Below the pieces are notes generated by a model. That model saw only the letters and a list, made by a program, of their open reading frames with translations. It made no database searches and was not told where the DNA came from. Both the position numbers and the translations under genes were made by a program. Shown piece after piece: positions 36,136 through 49,865 of a DNA stretch of 56,889 bases (position 1 is its first letter; each line of letters opens with the position of its first letter). Source of the DNA: Candidatus Kapaibacterium sp. (lineage in GTDB: Bacteria; Bacteroidota; Ignavibacteria; Kapaibacteriales; Kapaibacteriaceae); contig VEQR01000009.1 of assembly GCA_018883125.1 (NCBI GenBank), positions 1 to 56,889 on the forward strand, read 5' to 3'.

Positions 36136-36166
36136 TTTCGATGATCAGAACGAAACAGTACCTTTT
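36136..36166 (+). promoter_or_regulatory. Possible secondary promoter for rpoB
   Basis: TTTC at 36136-36139 and TACCTTTT at 36159-36166 are spaced by 19 bp, each one base off the Bacteroidota-type consensus. It lies after the rplL hairpin and 24 bp before rpoB. The evidence is weak. Confidence 0.3.
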
Positions 36167-36189
36167 ACAAGCCGTCAGGAGCTTTCTCC

Positions 36190-40017
<3,828 letters not shown>

Positions 40018-40077
40018 GCTTGGCATCCGGTCACTCTCTTAACTATTGAAACCACGGAATTTTCGCTCGGAGCTACG

Positions 40078-43000
40078 ATGCAATTCCAAAACATCCCGAA
40101 GCGCGGTTATGGTTCTATCACCATTCGCATTTCATCGCCGGATGACATTCTGAATCGCTCTCACGGTGAGGTCACCAAGCCGGAGACGATCAACTACCGC
40201 TCTTTCCGTCCGGAAAAGGACGGTCTTTTCTGTGAAAAGATCTTTGGTCCGATCCGTGACTGGGAATGCGCCTGCGGCAAGTACAAGCGCATCCGATACA
40301 AAGGCATTGTCTGCGACCGTTGCGGCGTTGAAGTCACGCAAAAGAGCGTACGTCGCGAGCGTATGGGTCACATCATGCTTGCCGTGCCGGTTGTGCACAT
40401 CTGGTTCTTGCGGTCGCTTCCGAGCAAGATCGCCGGTGTGATCGGTATGCCAACGAAGGACGTCGAGCGGATCGTGTACTACGAGTCGTACGTTGTCGTT
40501 CAGCCGGGCTCAACGGGTCTTCAGACGAAGGATCTTCTGACGGAGGAGCAATACCTTGAGGTGTTGTCAAACCTTCGTCCCGAAGAGCGCAATATGGACG
40601 ACGAGGATCCGCGCAAGTTCATCGCCCTCATCGGCGGTGAGGCGGTCAAGGAGCTCCTGCGTCGCGTTGATGCCGATGAAGACTACTTCAAGCTCCGCGA
40701 AACGGCACGCGAGGATATGTCGCAGGCCAAGAAGGCAGACGTACTCAAGCGTTTGCGCATCCTTGATGCATTCCGCACTGCCGAAACTAAGGAGCCGAAC
40801 CGTCCGGAGTGGATGGTTCTTGACATCATCCCGGTAATCCCACCGGATCTGCGTCCTCTGGTTCCTCTTGAAGGGGGCCGATTCGCTACGTCCGACCTGA
40901 ACGATCTCTATCGTCGCGTTATCATTCGCAACAATCGCCTCAAGCGCCTGATCGACATCAAGGCACCCGAGGTGATCCTGCGCAATGAAAAGCGCATGCT
41001 TCAAGAGTCTGTCGATGCTCTCTTCGACAACTCACGTCGCGCCGTGCGAAGCGAGTCGCAGCGTGCTCTGAAGTCTCTGGCCGACACACTCAAGGGTAAG
41101 ACCGGTCGCTTCCGTCAGAACCTTCTTGGTAAGCGGGTGGACTACTCCGGTCGTTCCGTTATCGTTGTGGGTCCGGAGCTCAAGCTCTACGAATGCGGTC
41201 TTCCAAAGGACATGGCCGTTGAGCTGTTCAAGCCCCTTATCATTCGCAAGCTTATCGAGCGCGGACACTGCAAGACGGTGAAGAGCGCCAAGAAGCAGGT
41301 AGAGAAGAAGACCACAGAAGTATGGGACATTCTTGATACGGTGATCGACGGGCATCCGGTTCTTCTGAACCGCGCTCCGACGCTTCACCGTCTTGGTATC
41401 CAAGCATTCCAGCCAAAGCTGATCGAGGGCAAGGCTATTCAGCTTCACCCGTTGGTGACAACGGCATTCAATGCTGACTTCGACGGTGACCAGATGGCCG
41501 TTCACGTGCCGCTGAGCCACGAAGCACAGCTTGAAGCGTTGCTGCTGATCCTTTCTGCGCACAACATCATGCACACGCAGAACGGGGAGCCGATCGCGGT
41601 TCCGTCGCAGGACATGGTTTTGGGCGTGTACTATCTCACCAAGGCCCGTAACGGCGTCAAGGGTGAAGGAAAGATCTTCTCGGGTGAAGAAGAAGTGGTG
41701 ATCGCCTATAACACGAGCCGAATCGCACTGCATGCCAAGATCAAGGTTCGCATTGATGGCAAGCTGATGGAAACAACGGCTGGACGCGTGATCTTCAACA
41801 AGATCGTGCCGTTCGAGCTGGGGTATATGAACGAAATGCTCGGTAAGAAGCGTCTGCGTCAGGTTATCGCTGACTGTTTCCGCAAGGCGGGGCTTGCCAA
41901 GACCGTGGAGTTCCTCGATAAGCTCAAGGAAGCGGGCTTCATGACCGCTACACGCGGCGGTTTGTCGGTGTCGATCGCAGACGTGGTCGTTCCGGCCGAG
42001 AAGGTCACGATCATCGACAAGGCCCAGAAGGAAGTCGATAAGATCGAAGACTATTATCACTCCGGTGTTATCACCGAAGGCGAGCGCTACAACAAGATCA
42101 TCGATACGTGGTCAACTGCCACGAACCGAGTTGCTGACAAGCTCTACAACGAGCTTGCATCGAACAAGGACGGATTCAATACCTTCTTCATGATGCTCGA
42201 CTCGCAGGCACGGGGCTCCAAGGAGCAGATCCGTCAGCTTGCCGGTATGCGCGGTCTGATGGCCAAGCCTCAGAAGACGGCTGCTGCATCGTCTGCCGAG
42301 CTGATCGAAAACCCGATCATCTCGAACTTCAAAGAAGGTCTCACGATCCTCGAGTATTTCATCTCCACGCACGGTGCCCGTAAGGGTCTTGCCGATACGG
42401 CTTTGAAGACGGCCGACGCCGGCTACCTGACGCGTCGTCTTCACGACGTTGCGCAGGATGTGGTGATCTCCGAGGACGACTGCGGTACGATCCGTGGTGT
42501 GGAAATGCGCGCATTGAAAGATGGCGAAGACGTGAAGGAGCCATTGAAGGAACGCATTCTCGGCCGCACGTCGCTGGTGGACGTGGTGGATCCGCTCACT
42601 GCCGAAGTGTATTGCAAGAAGGGTGAGATGATCGATGAGGACGTTTCCGAAAAGATCGAGCACAGCCCGATCGAAGCGGTGATGATCCGCAGCGTACTCA
42701 CCTGCGAATCACGTCGCGGTGTGTGTGCTCGCTGTTACGGACGAAACATGGCTACGGGTCAGCTGGTAGATACCGGTGAGGCCGTCGGTACGATCGCTTC
42801 ACAGTCGATCGGTGAGCCAGGTACACAGCTGACGCTGCGCACGTTCCACACCGGTGGTACGGCATCGTTGTCGATGAGCCAGAGCCTTGTGCTTGCAAAA
42901 TTCGACGGTCTTATCCAGTTCGATGCGATCCGCACGGTGAATTACCCGGGCGAAAGCGAAGACATCGATGTTGTGGTGTCGCGCGCCGGTGTCATCAACA

Positions 43001-44361
43001 TCGTTGAACCCGGTTCGAATCGCGTTGTGACCAAGTACGACGTTGTCTATGGTGCAGAGCTGAAGGTCAAGGATGGTCAAATGGTCAAGAAGGGCGAGAT
43101 CCTTTACGACTGGGATCCGTACAACTCGGTGATCATTACCGAAAAGGCCGGACGTGCTCGCTATCGCGATCTCGTACCGAACCTCACCTTCAAGGAAGCG
43201 ATCGACGAACAGACAGGCCACACGACGAAGATCGTTATCGATTCTCGTGACCGGACGAAGAGTCCGGCCATCGAAATCGTTGATGATGACGGAGTGCTCA
43301 TCCAGTCCTACATCATCCCATCGCGCGCTCAGATCGTGGTGGATGACGGTGATGTGGTAACGATCGGTACGAAGCTGGTAAAGATGCCGCGAGACCTCGG
43401 ACGTCTGCGCGACATCACGGGCGGTCTGCCACGCGTTACGGAACTCTTCGAAGCGCGCGCTCCACAAGCCCCTTCCGCAGTCACCGAGATCGATGGTATC
43501 ATCTCGATCGAAAAGCCTAAGCGTGGTTCACGCGTGATCGCAACTACGTCGCTCGACGGACTTCTCAAGCGCGAATACTCGGTGCCGATCGGACGTCACG
43601 TTCTTGTGCAGGAGGGAGACCTTGTGCGCGCCGGTGACCGTCTGACGGAAGGCGCCATCAACCCGCACGACATCCTTCACATTAAGGGTATCAACGAAGT
43701 GCAGGCCTACCTGGTGAATGAAATCCAGGAAGTGTACCGCATGCAGGGTGTGAAGATCAATGACAAGCATATCGAGGTGATCGTTCGCCAGATGCTCCAA
43801 AAGGTCCGCGTCACCGATTCGGGAGACTCTCCGTTCCTTGAAGGCGATCAGGTGGATCGGATGCGCTTCGGCGATGAGAACGACCGTCTCAAGGGCTGCG
43901 TGGTTGTTACTGATCCGGGAGACTCAAAGCTGAAATACGGTCAGATCATCGACAAGCGTGTTGTACGCGAGATCAATGCCGACCTGAAGAAGAACGACAA
44001 GCAGGGGGCGAAGAGCCGCACAGCAGAGCCGGCCATCGGTGAACCGTTGCTGCTTGGTATCACACAGGCATCGCTAACAACAGAATCGTGGCTGTCCGCT
44101 GCTTCATTCCAGGAAACAACTCGCGTTCTCGCCGATGCTTCGGCTGCAGCGAAGATGGACAAGCTCCTGGGTCTGAAGGAAAACATCATCCTTGGTCAGC
44201 TCATCCCAGCCGGTACGGGTCTGCGCGCGTATCAGTCGATGCTCGTTGCATCGGACGTTGGCAACATCTTCGGACCTGAGGCGATCATCCCGCAGGTAGA
44301 GCCGGAAGAAGTTGTTCCTCGCAAGCCAGTGCGCCGTTCAACACGCATTGCGCAGGACTGA
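40078..44361 (+). CDS. rpoC: DNA-directed RNA polymerase subunit beta'
   Basis: The 1427-residue catalytic subunit contains the N-terminal zinc finger [22 protein letters not shown] (about 65-90), the Mg2+-binding NADFDGD at 465-471, the trigger/bridge region ([22 protein letters not shown]) and the second zinc site ([16 protein letters not shown]). The C-terminal part ([25 protein letters not shown]) binds omega. A short basic tail ([15 protein letters not shown]) closes it. A terminator follows. Confidence 0.99.
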   Translation: MQFQNIPKRGYGSITIRISSPDDILNRSHGEVTKPETINYRSFRPEKDGLFCEKIFGPIRDWECACGKYKRIRYKGIVCDRCGVEVTQKSVRRERMGHIMLAVPVVHIWFLRSLPSKIAGVIGMPTKDVERIVYYESYVVVQPGSTGLQTKDLLTEEQYLEVLSNLRPEERNMDDEDPRKFIALIGGEAVKELLRRVDADEDYFKLRETAREDMSQAKKADVLKRLRILDAFRTAETKEPNRPEWMVLDIIPVIPPDLRPLVPLEGGRFATSDLNDLYRRVIIRNNRLKRLIDIKAPEVILRNEKRMLQESVDALFDNSRRAVRSESQRALKSLADTLKGKTGRFRQNLLGKRVDYSGRSVIVVGPELKLYECGLPKDMAVELFKPLIIRKLIERGHCKTVKSAKKQVEKKTTEVWDILDTVIDGHPVLLNRAPTLHRLGIQAFQPKLIEGKAIQLHPLVTTAFNADFDGDQMAVHVPLSHEAQLEALLLILSAHNIMHTQNGEPIAVPSQDMVLGVYYLTKARNGVKGEGKIFSGEEEVVIAYNTSRIALHAKIKVRIDGKLMETTAGRVIFNKIVPFELGYMNEMLGKKRLRQVIADCFRKAGLAKTVEFLDKLKEAGFMTATRGGLSVSIADVVVPAEKVTIIDKAQKEVDKIEDYYHSGVITEGERYNKIIDTWSTATNRVADKLYNELASNKDGFNTFFMMLDSQARGSKEQIRQLAGMRGLMAKPQKTAAASSAELIENPIISNFKEGLTILEYFISTHGARKGLADTALKTADAGYLTRRLHDVAQDVVISEDDCGTIRGVEMRALKDGEDVKEPLKERILGRTSLVDVVDPLTAEVYCKKGEMIDEDVSEKIEHSPIEAVMIRSVLTCESRRGVCARCYGRNMATGQLVDTGEAVGTIASQSIGEPGTQLTLRTFHTGGTASLSMSQSLVLAKFDGLIQFDAIRTVNYPGESEDIDVVVSRAGVINIVEPGSNRVVTKYDVVYGAELKVKDGQMVKKGEILYDWDPYNSVIITEKAGRARYRDLVPNLTFKEAIDEQTGHTTKIVIDSRDRTKSPAIEIVDDDGVLIQSYIIPSRAQIVVDDGDVVTIGTKLVKMPRDLGRLRDITGGLPRVTELFEARAPQAPSAVTEIDGIISIEKPKRGSRVIATTSLDGLLKREYSVPIGRHVLVQEGDLVRAGDRLTEGAINPHDILHIKGINEVQAYLVNEIQEVYRMQGVKINDKHIEVIVRQMLQKVRVTDSGDSPFLEGDQVDRMRFGDENDRLKGCVVVTDPGDSKLKYGQIIDKRVVREINADLKKNDKQGAKSRTAEPAIGEPLLLGITQASLTTESWLSAASFQETTRVLADASAAAKMDKLLGLKENIILGQLIPAGTGLRAYQSMLVASDVGNIFGPEAIIPQVEPEEVVPRKPVRRSTRIAQD

Positions 44362-44388
44362 TTACCGTCGATACATGACGTCAAGATG

Positions 44389-44418
44389 AAGGGGCGATTC
44401 GGAAACGAGTCGCCCCTT
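44389..44418 (+). terminator. rpoC terminator
   Basis: GGGGCGATTCG and CGAGTCGCCCC (one wobble) surround GAAA; flanking AA/TT extend the stem, and TTTCTGATTTT follows. This is a standard factor-independent terminator 27 bp after the rpoC stop. Confidence 0.88.
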
Positions 44419-44435
44419 TCTGATTTTGCGCCTCA

Positions 44436-46499
44436 ATGCTCACCCGAACTATGATCAACCGTGCCGTTCTGACGTATTGCCTGTTGCAGCTGGTGGTGCT
44501 CCGGGGTGTCGCTCAGGAGGTCCAGCGACTGCCGATCACGACGGGATTCAATCAAGACGTAACGATTGTTCCCACGTCGGTTGGAGTGACATGGCTGATA
44601 GATCTGACCACCGTGTACTGGAGATCGACAACCTGGCAGGCCCTGCCGGAACTCTACCGGTGTGGCCCAGCAGCGGTTGTTGAGGCCGGCGACCGACTGA
44701 CGGTTGTTGCGAAGAGACAAACACCGTCCGATACATCATGGTGGATGTTCAGAACATCGCGTGCCGTTGATGCAGTACCGGTCTGGCAGGACAGTGTTGC
44801 GTTGAATGTAGCGGGACGATTTCTTGGCGGAGCATGGGGCTGGATGCTCTTCAGCTCAAGTGATATGGCTGACCCGATGGCGATCGAAGTGATCGGTCCA
44901 ACAGGTGAGCCGGCGAATGTGATGTACATGACCAGAGTCCGCAACTCTCCGGCTGCCATGGTTCGACAATGCGGTGATTCGGTGATCATTATCGATCGCG
45001 GCATCAGCTCCACGATGTGCGAAGTCATCCGCGGTGGCGCTTTGACGTCTCCCTTGGAATGGACGACTGTGCTTCGTCCCGAGATCCTCGATGGGAAGGT
45101 CGGCGATGGGAATGCCTTTGTGTATCAGACATCCGAAGGGACGTATCTTGATCATCAAGGACGTGTGCGCCCCGTGCAGGCCTTTACCGACAGGCTGCCG
45201 TCCCTGACGATCAACGGAACGATGGCTGCCCGAGTGGCAAGGGGCGGTGTGGAGTTCGCACCGGACATCACAACGACCGCCGTAACGCTATGTCCGGCAA
45301 CGCCTCGGCTCTATACGAACTCCGATGTGGTCAAATGTATCGCCTCGCCCTCGGCAATCTTTGTGCAGCGTATCGATGGACGCGTCGATGAACTACGATC
45401 ATCGAGGGATTCTGCGTTCCAAGAGCGATGGCGCACGGTGGAGGCGATCTCGGGAAGCCAGAGCCGTGGTCCATTCTGCATGGTGTCAGGTCCCAATGTA
45501 ATTGTGGCGGATCATTACGTCACGCGTGACGAAACGAGTGCCCCCTGCATCAGCACGATAGTTCCCGGTCCGGCAACATGCGACACGTCAGTCGTCCGCA
45601 TAGCGCCAGCCCTTCATCAGGTTCTGCGGCGCGTGGCAAACGACGTGTGGCTGACCACAGAAAGCGGCATAGTGTCCTATCCATCTCAGCGAATGATCCA
45701 ACAGCGACCGGGATATGAGGTCGTTTCCATCGGAGGAAGGATCTACATGCAAACGGCGCGGGGAATCGAAGTTCGAAGGCCGGATGACTCTCTATTCCGC
45801 GTCCTCGTTCCTGATGAGATCGGGTTGGGGATGACCGTGGTTGGAGATACGATCCTTGTCATTAAGCTGCAGTCGGTGTCCTCGCCCGAACCCGAGGGAC
45901 AGTTCACCGCCGATGCCTTCGATCTCGATGGCAACCCATACTATTTCGACCGCCTCGTGGCGGGAGACACGCGCGCCAGGCTCTTGTCCTACCGATCCAT
46001 CTCCACAATTGGTGGTTCAGTTATTCTCAATCTCGGCCGCCGGTTATTCGTGAGCACTGATGCCGGCACGACGTGGGCAGATATTGATGCAGGCGTGGAG
46101 TTTCTCACCTCGATCGACCCAAGCGGAGCTGAAGTCGTCGCTTGGGCACGTCAACCCGACGGACGCACGGGTCCGGCCCTGATGGTACGTCCCGATACGT
46201 GGGTTGTTCAACCGGTAGAGATGCGCTCGGCAGCACCGATCCTGGCCTGTGCCACGATGCCCGGCTGGTTTGTCTTCAGCACGGCCAACGGTGCTTGGTG
46301 CGTCAAGAAGCTTGTAAGCTCGGTGGCCAATGGTAACCCCGAAGGTGATTCGGAGTTCTTTGATCGAGTTGATGACGAGGTGCTTTTTGACGTTCGCGGA
46401 CGGTCGTTTCTTCGTGCTTCGGCGCCTTCAGGTAGCTATTTTCATGCGGTTCGCATCGGAGCGCAATGGCGCATCCGATCGATTGTGACCATTCCTTGA
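44436..46499 (+). CDS. Secreted beta-propeller-like protein, unknown function
   Basis: Translation starts at ATG 44436 or 44451; the second is closer to the signal peptide (INRAVLTYCLLQLVVLRGVAQE). The 687-residue protein is rich in beta-strand repeats of the type GDSVIIIDRG, VGDTILVIKL, RRLFVSTDAGTTWADID, including one clear Asp-box (STDAGTTWADI), which indicates a propeller. I see no canonical PNP-type T9SS domain; it ends SGSYFHAVRIGAQWRIRSIVTIP. Its general style is like the split gene at 29.7-32.2 kb, but I cannot claim paralogy. It is followed 11 bp later by the beta-helix/phosphatase gene. Confidence 0.7.
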   Translation: MLTRTMINRAVLTYCLLQLVVLRGVAQEVQRLPITTGFNQDVTIVPTSVGVTWLIDLTTVYWRSTTWQALPELYRCGPAAVVEAGDRLTVVAKRQTPSDTSWWMFRTSRAVDAVPVWQDSVALNVAGRFLGGAWGWMLFSSSDMADPMAIEVIGPTGEPANVMYMTRVRNSPAAMVRQCGDSVIIIDRGISSTMCEVIRGGALTSPLEWTTVLRPEILDGKVGDGNAFVYQTSEGTYLDHQGRVRPVQAFTDRLPSLTINGTMAARVARGGVEFAPDITTTAVTLCPATPRLYTNSDVVKCIASPSAIFVQRIDGRVDELRSSRDSAFQERWRTVEAISGSQSRGPFCMVSGPNVIVADHYVTRDETSAPCISTIVPGPATCDTSVVRIAPALHQVLRRVANDVWLTTESGIVSYPSQRMIQQRPGYEVVSIGGRIYMQTARGIEVRRPDDSLFRVLVPDEIGLGMTVVGDTILVIKLQSVSSPEPEGQFTADAFDLDGNPYYFDRLVAGDTRARLLSYRSISTIGGSVILNLGRRLFVSTDAGTTWADIDAGVEFLTSIDPSGAEVVAWARQPDGRTGPALMVRPDTWVVQPVEMRSAAPILACATMPGWFVFSTANGAWCVKKLVSSVANGNPEGDSEFFDRVDDEVLFDVRGRSFLRASAPSGSYFHAVRIGAQWRIRSIVTIP

Positions 46500-46510
46500 G
46501 GATTCCTGTG

Positions 46511-48526
46511 ATGCTTCGCCCCTTTACCATCGCGCTGCTCTTTGCTACGATCACCTGCGCGGCAGATACACTCTACGTTGCGTCATCTGCCACAGCAGGT
46601 GGCAATGGAAAGAGCTGGTCCTCGGCCTATCGCAGCATCGACGCCGCCACAACGGTCGGCAAGTCGGGTGACGAGATCTGGGTGTCACAGGGCACCTACG
46701 ACATCGCCCCTTCCGGGATTCAGATCATCAATGGCCTGCGCCTGTATGGTGGCTTTAAGGGAACCGAGACGATTCGCGAGCAGCGGGACTGGTATCGCAA
46801 TCGTACGGTGTTGAATTCCGATAAGGGGGCGAGCATCTTCACCCTCAATCAGTGTGACTCCATTACGCGTATCGACGGATTTCTGCTGAAGGGTACCCAA
46901 ACCAGCGCCATTGTCATCAATGGCGGTTCTCCGAGAATCTTCAACACGCATTTTCGTGATTGTTCATCGAAGGGTAATGGGGCGGCAATCCGCATGATCG
47001 GCGGTGGACGCATTCAGATAGAGTATTGCGTGTTTGAAAACTGTACGTCCGACGGCGATGGTGGTGCAGTGTACATAAACTCTGATATCACAAGCCCCGC
47101 ATGGAGCAGGCAGTGGGGACCGTTCATTGCTCAGTCCTTCTTTGTGAACTGTGTTGCGAATCGTGGCGGTGGACTTTACATCTCGGGATCGCCGGGAACG
47201 TCTCAGATCGTATCGTCGGTGTTCTCAGGCAACAAAGCAGCTATCTCAGGTGGTGCAATCGGCGCCGACAGCTCAGATTTGTACGTAAACAACATTACGT
47301 TCTACAAGAACTACCTGACAGGTGACAACCGTATCGGTGGTAAGTCAACGGCACTCTACTCAGGAATGATCCAAAACTGCCTGATGTGGAATGGTGATGA
47401 GGATTCTACCTCACACGTTTTGCAACTCAAGCCAGAGGGCGATTCGAGTAAGCTTGTTGGAAGGTCCAATGTTATCGAGCGGGACGTCGATTATGGATTC
47501 TGGCAGTTCGAGCCGGACTTTGTGAGTCCGAATGACCTAGATGGCGAGGACAATATTTACGGCACCGATGATGACGGTCTTCATCAGCTTCCGGGATCTA
47601 TTGGTCGCGACGGCGGATACCTTGACGCCTACGTGAACCACCGTCAGCACGACGTCATTGGCAATCCGCGACTGGTTGGACGTAAGATTGATATCGGCGC
47701 GTATGAGTCGCAGCGAGACGGCCGAATGGGCTATCGCGAGGTGATGAAAGAGATGCGCAAGGGCGGTCTGGTGTTCATGTACCGTCACGGTAAGACGGAC
47801 TGGGATCAGAAGGATAAGGGGCCTTCGGCTGAGTGCTTTCCTGGGCGGAACCTGATCTTCGAAGGACGCGAGCAGTGCGATGAAATCGGTAAGGCACAGC
47901 GTTTTCTTGGTGTTCCACAAGGAGAGGCTCTCTCCTCTCCCGTCTGCCGATGCTGGGAAACACTCAAGATCATGGTCGGCCGATACGAGAAGAAGGATCA
48001 CTGGGCAGGGGGCGTTGCTCAGGGTGCAACGGCCGCTGCACGGGTAGACGATCTGAGTCGGCCCGTTACGAGTGGCAACCGATTCATCTCCACGCACGAT
48101 GCCGTATGTCAGGCAGTCTATAATGGCTATGGAACGGGAGAACTCATCACCACAGCCGAGTACATGGAGGGCGACGCGCTTATTGTCCGTCCACTCGGTG
48201 GAACGGAAAATGAGATCCTTGCGCACTGGTGCTCAGAGACGTGGACGCGCTACCATGTCCGGTTCCCCGACGAGACGACAGGTGTAGACGACGAAGTCGG
48301 CACGGCAGATCACATCGCCGTTGCCCCGATACCGGCATCGGACGCCGTCAGGTTTACCGGTGTGCGGTCCGGTCAGCTGCGGATAGTGGACATCTTCGGC
48401 GCCACGGTGTCAGCGGTTAACCTTGATGGTTCTGCGTCATCGACACTTGACGTCTCAACGTGGCCAACGGGAACCTACTTTGTTACGAATGGCGCGGCCA
48501 CAACAAGCTTCACGGTTGTCCACTAA
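46511..48526 (+). CDS. Secreted fusion: parallel beta-helix, histidine phosphatase domain, T9SS sorting domain
   Basis: The ATG at 46511 precedes a signal peptide (MLRPFTIALLFATITCAAD); the track start lies in the upstream gene. Residues 20-410 form a right-handed beta-helix of the outer-membrane-repeat type: SSATAGGNGKSWSSAYRSIDAA, LYGGFKGTE, GNGAAIRMIGGG, NRGGGLYISG, SGGAIGADSSDLYVNNITFYKN, ending DIGAYES. Residues 415-590 match the histidine phosphatase superfamily: catalytic RHG at 425-427 (VFMYRHGKTDW), a second Arg around SSPVCRCWETL and a second His in ISTHDAV near 529. The C-terminus (APIPASDAVRFTGVRSGQLRIVDIFGATV) is a T9SS domain. The substrate is unknown. The fusion is unusual. Confidence 0.8.
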   Translation: MLRPFTIALLFATITCAADTLYVASSATAGGNGKSWSSAYRSIDAATTVGKSGDEIWVSQGTYDIAPSGIQIINGLRLYGGFKGTETIREQRDWYRNRTVLNSDKGASIFTLNQCDSITRIDGFLLKGTQTSAIVINGGSPRIFNTHFRDCSSKGNGAAIRMIGGGRIQIEYCVFENCTSDGDGGAVYINSDITSPAWSRQWGPFIAQSFFVNCVANRGGGLYISGSPGTSQIVSSVFSGNKAAISGGAIGADSSDLYVNNITFYKNYLTGDNRIGGKSTALYSGMIQNCLMWNGDEDSTSHVLQLKPEGDSSKLVGRSNVIERDVDYGFWQFEPDFVSPNDLDGEDNIYGTDDDGLHQLPGSIGRDGGYLDAYVNHRQHDVIGNPRLVGRKIDIGAYESQRDGRMGYREVMKEMRKGGLVFMYRHGKTDWDQKDKGPSAECFPGRNLIFEGREQCDEIGKAQRFLGVPQGEALSSPVCRCWETLKIMVGRYEKKDHWAGGVAQGATAAARVDDLSRPVTSGNRFISTHDAVCQAVYNGYGTGELITTAEYMEGDALIVRPLGGTENEILAHWCSETWTRYHVRFPDETTGVDDEVGTADHIAVAPIPASDAVRFTGVRSGQLRIVDIFGATVSAVNLDGSASSTLDVSTWPTGTYFVTNGAATTSFTVVH

Positions 48527-48547
48527 GTGCGGTCTGTGCCGCTGACG

Positions 48548-49810
48548 CTAAGCCGCGTCAGTACCGTATCGGCGGGCCTTCTCTTCATCGAAAGCCCCTT
48601 CCCAACGGGCCATTACGACGGTTGCGAGACAGTTTCCAAGCAGGTTGACGCTTGTGCGGGCCATGTCCATGAATTCGTCGACGCCGAAGATCATTGCAAC
48701 GGCGATCGGACCATAGTGTTTGAGGTTGTCGGGAAGAAACGTCGATAGCGTTGCCAAGAGAATCACCAGCGATGCCCGCGGTACAGCGGCAACGCCCTTC
48801 GAGGTGATCATCAGTGCCAGCATCATGGTGATCTGCTGTCCGATGGTGAACGTAAATCCTGGTACGGTTGACGCTACGGCCTGCATCACGAACACACTCG
48901 CCATGGACAGATACAGCGTTGTCCCATCGAGGTTGAAGGTGTATCCTGCCGGCATCACAAAACCGACGATGTGCTTTGGCACGCCGAACTGTTCCATTCG
49001 TTCCATCGCCATCGGCAGGGCACTTTCGCTGGATGTTGTCACAAATGCCAACGTGAATGGTTCCCGAACAGCCTTGAGGAAGGGGCGAAGTGGCACGCGT
49101 GCGATCAGCACCACAGAGCCAAGCACAAGCACCACAAAGAGAAGTAGCGCCGCGTAAAGGGAACCGATGAGCAGTCCAAGTGATCCGAGGATCCCTAACC
49201 CCTGATGTCCAATCGTCGAGGCCATGGCAGCACCAATGCCGATGGGCGCGAATCGCATGATCAGATTGGTAAAGGCGAACATCGTCTGCGCCAGCGACTC
49301 GCACCACGCAAGGATCGGACGCGCATGGTCGCCAACGCGCGTGAGAGCCAGAGCAAAGATCACCGAAAAGGTAACAATCTGTAGCACGTCACCCTTTGCC
49401 ATGGACTCAATGATACTGGTCGGGAAGATGTGAACGACCGTCTCGATAAGCGACTTCGGATGATTCGTCGCCACACTGCCAAGCGTGCCGGGATCGCCGA
49501 CGAGTGTTATGCCAACACCGGGCTGGGTAAGATTCACAACCGCAAGGCCGATAAACAGTGCCAGCGTTGTGACCACTTCAAAGTAGAAGAGCGACTTTGC
49601 TCCCAGACGGCCAACGCCGCCGGCGTGGCCTCCGCCCGCAATACCGGTGACGACGGTTGCAAAGACCAACGGGGCGATGATGACCTTGATGAGATGCAGG
49701 AATACGTCACGTAGCCAGCTAATGCTGGTGCCGAACTCCGGAGCCGCATATCCAATGGCAATGCCCAATGCAACGCCCAAGAGAATCTGTTTTGTGAGGG
49801 TGAACTTCAT
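48548..49810 (-). CDS. Dicarboxylate/amino acid:cation symporter (DAACS/GltP family)
   Basis: The 420-residue carrier has eight membrane helices and two re-entrant loops. Signatures are LKVIIAPLVFATVVTGIAGGG near the N-terminus, the hairpin motif TTSSESALPMAMERMEQFGVPKHIVGFVMPAGYTFNLDGTTLYLSMASVFV and ITSKGVAAVPRASLVIL. It imports glutamate, aspartate or C4-dicarboxylates with Na+ or H+; the substrate cannot be set from sequence alone. It faces the fusion gene tail to tail, and is separated from the upstream PhoD-like gene by 55 bp with a hairpin. Confidence 0.93.
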   Translation of the reverse strand: MKFTLTKQILLGVALGIAIGYAAPEFGTSISWLRDVFLHLIKVIIAPLVFATVVTGIAGGGHAGGVGRLGAKSLFYFEVVTTLALFIGLAVVNLTQPGVGITLVGDPGTLGSVATNHPKSLIETVVHIFPTSIIESMAKGDVLQIVTFSVIFALALTRVGDHARPILAWCESLAQTMFAFTNLIMRFAPIGIGAAMASTIGHQGLGILGSLGLLIGSLYAALLLFVVLVLGSVVLIARVPLRPFLKAVREPFTLAFVTTSSESALPMAMERMEQFGVPKHIVGFVMPAGYTFNLDGTTLYLSMASVFVMQAVASTVPGFTFTIGQQITMMLALMITSKGVAAVPRASLVILLATLSTFLPDNLKHYGPIAVAMIFGVDEFMDMARTSVNLLGNCLATVVMARWEGAFDEEKARRYGTDAA

Positions 49811-49834
49811 GCAAGAAGTTACGAACTCACTCTG

Positions 49835-49856
49835 AGGGGGCGATGCATAGCCCCCT
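49835..49856 (-). terminator. Hairpin after the PhoD-like gene
   Basis: AGGGGGC and GCCCCCT arms (7 bp) enclose an 8-nt loop in the 55-bp gap between the PhoD-like stop and the symporter start. No T-run follows. Its arms are also the AGGGGGC oligomer that is frequent across the window. Confidence 0.4.
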
Positions 49857-49865
49857 GACCTCTGA

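Noticed and set aside
41032-42060. 342-residue minus-strand ORF inside rpoC
   Set aside because: It is antisense to conserved rpoC sequence including NADFDGD and is explained by codon bias; no start signal or family match.
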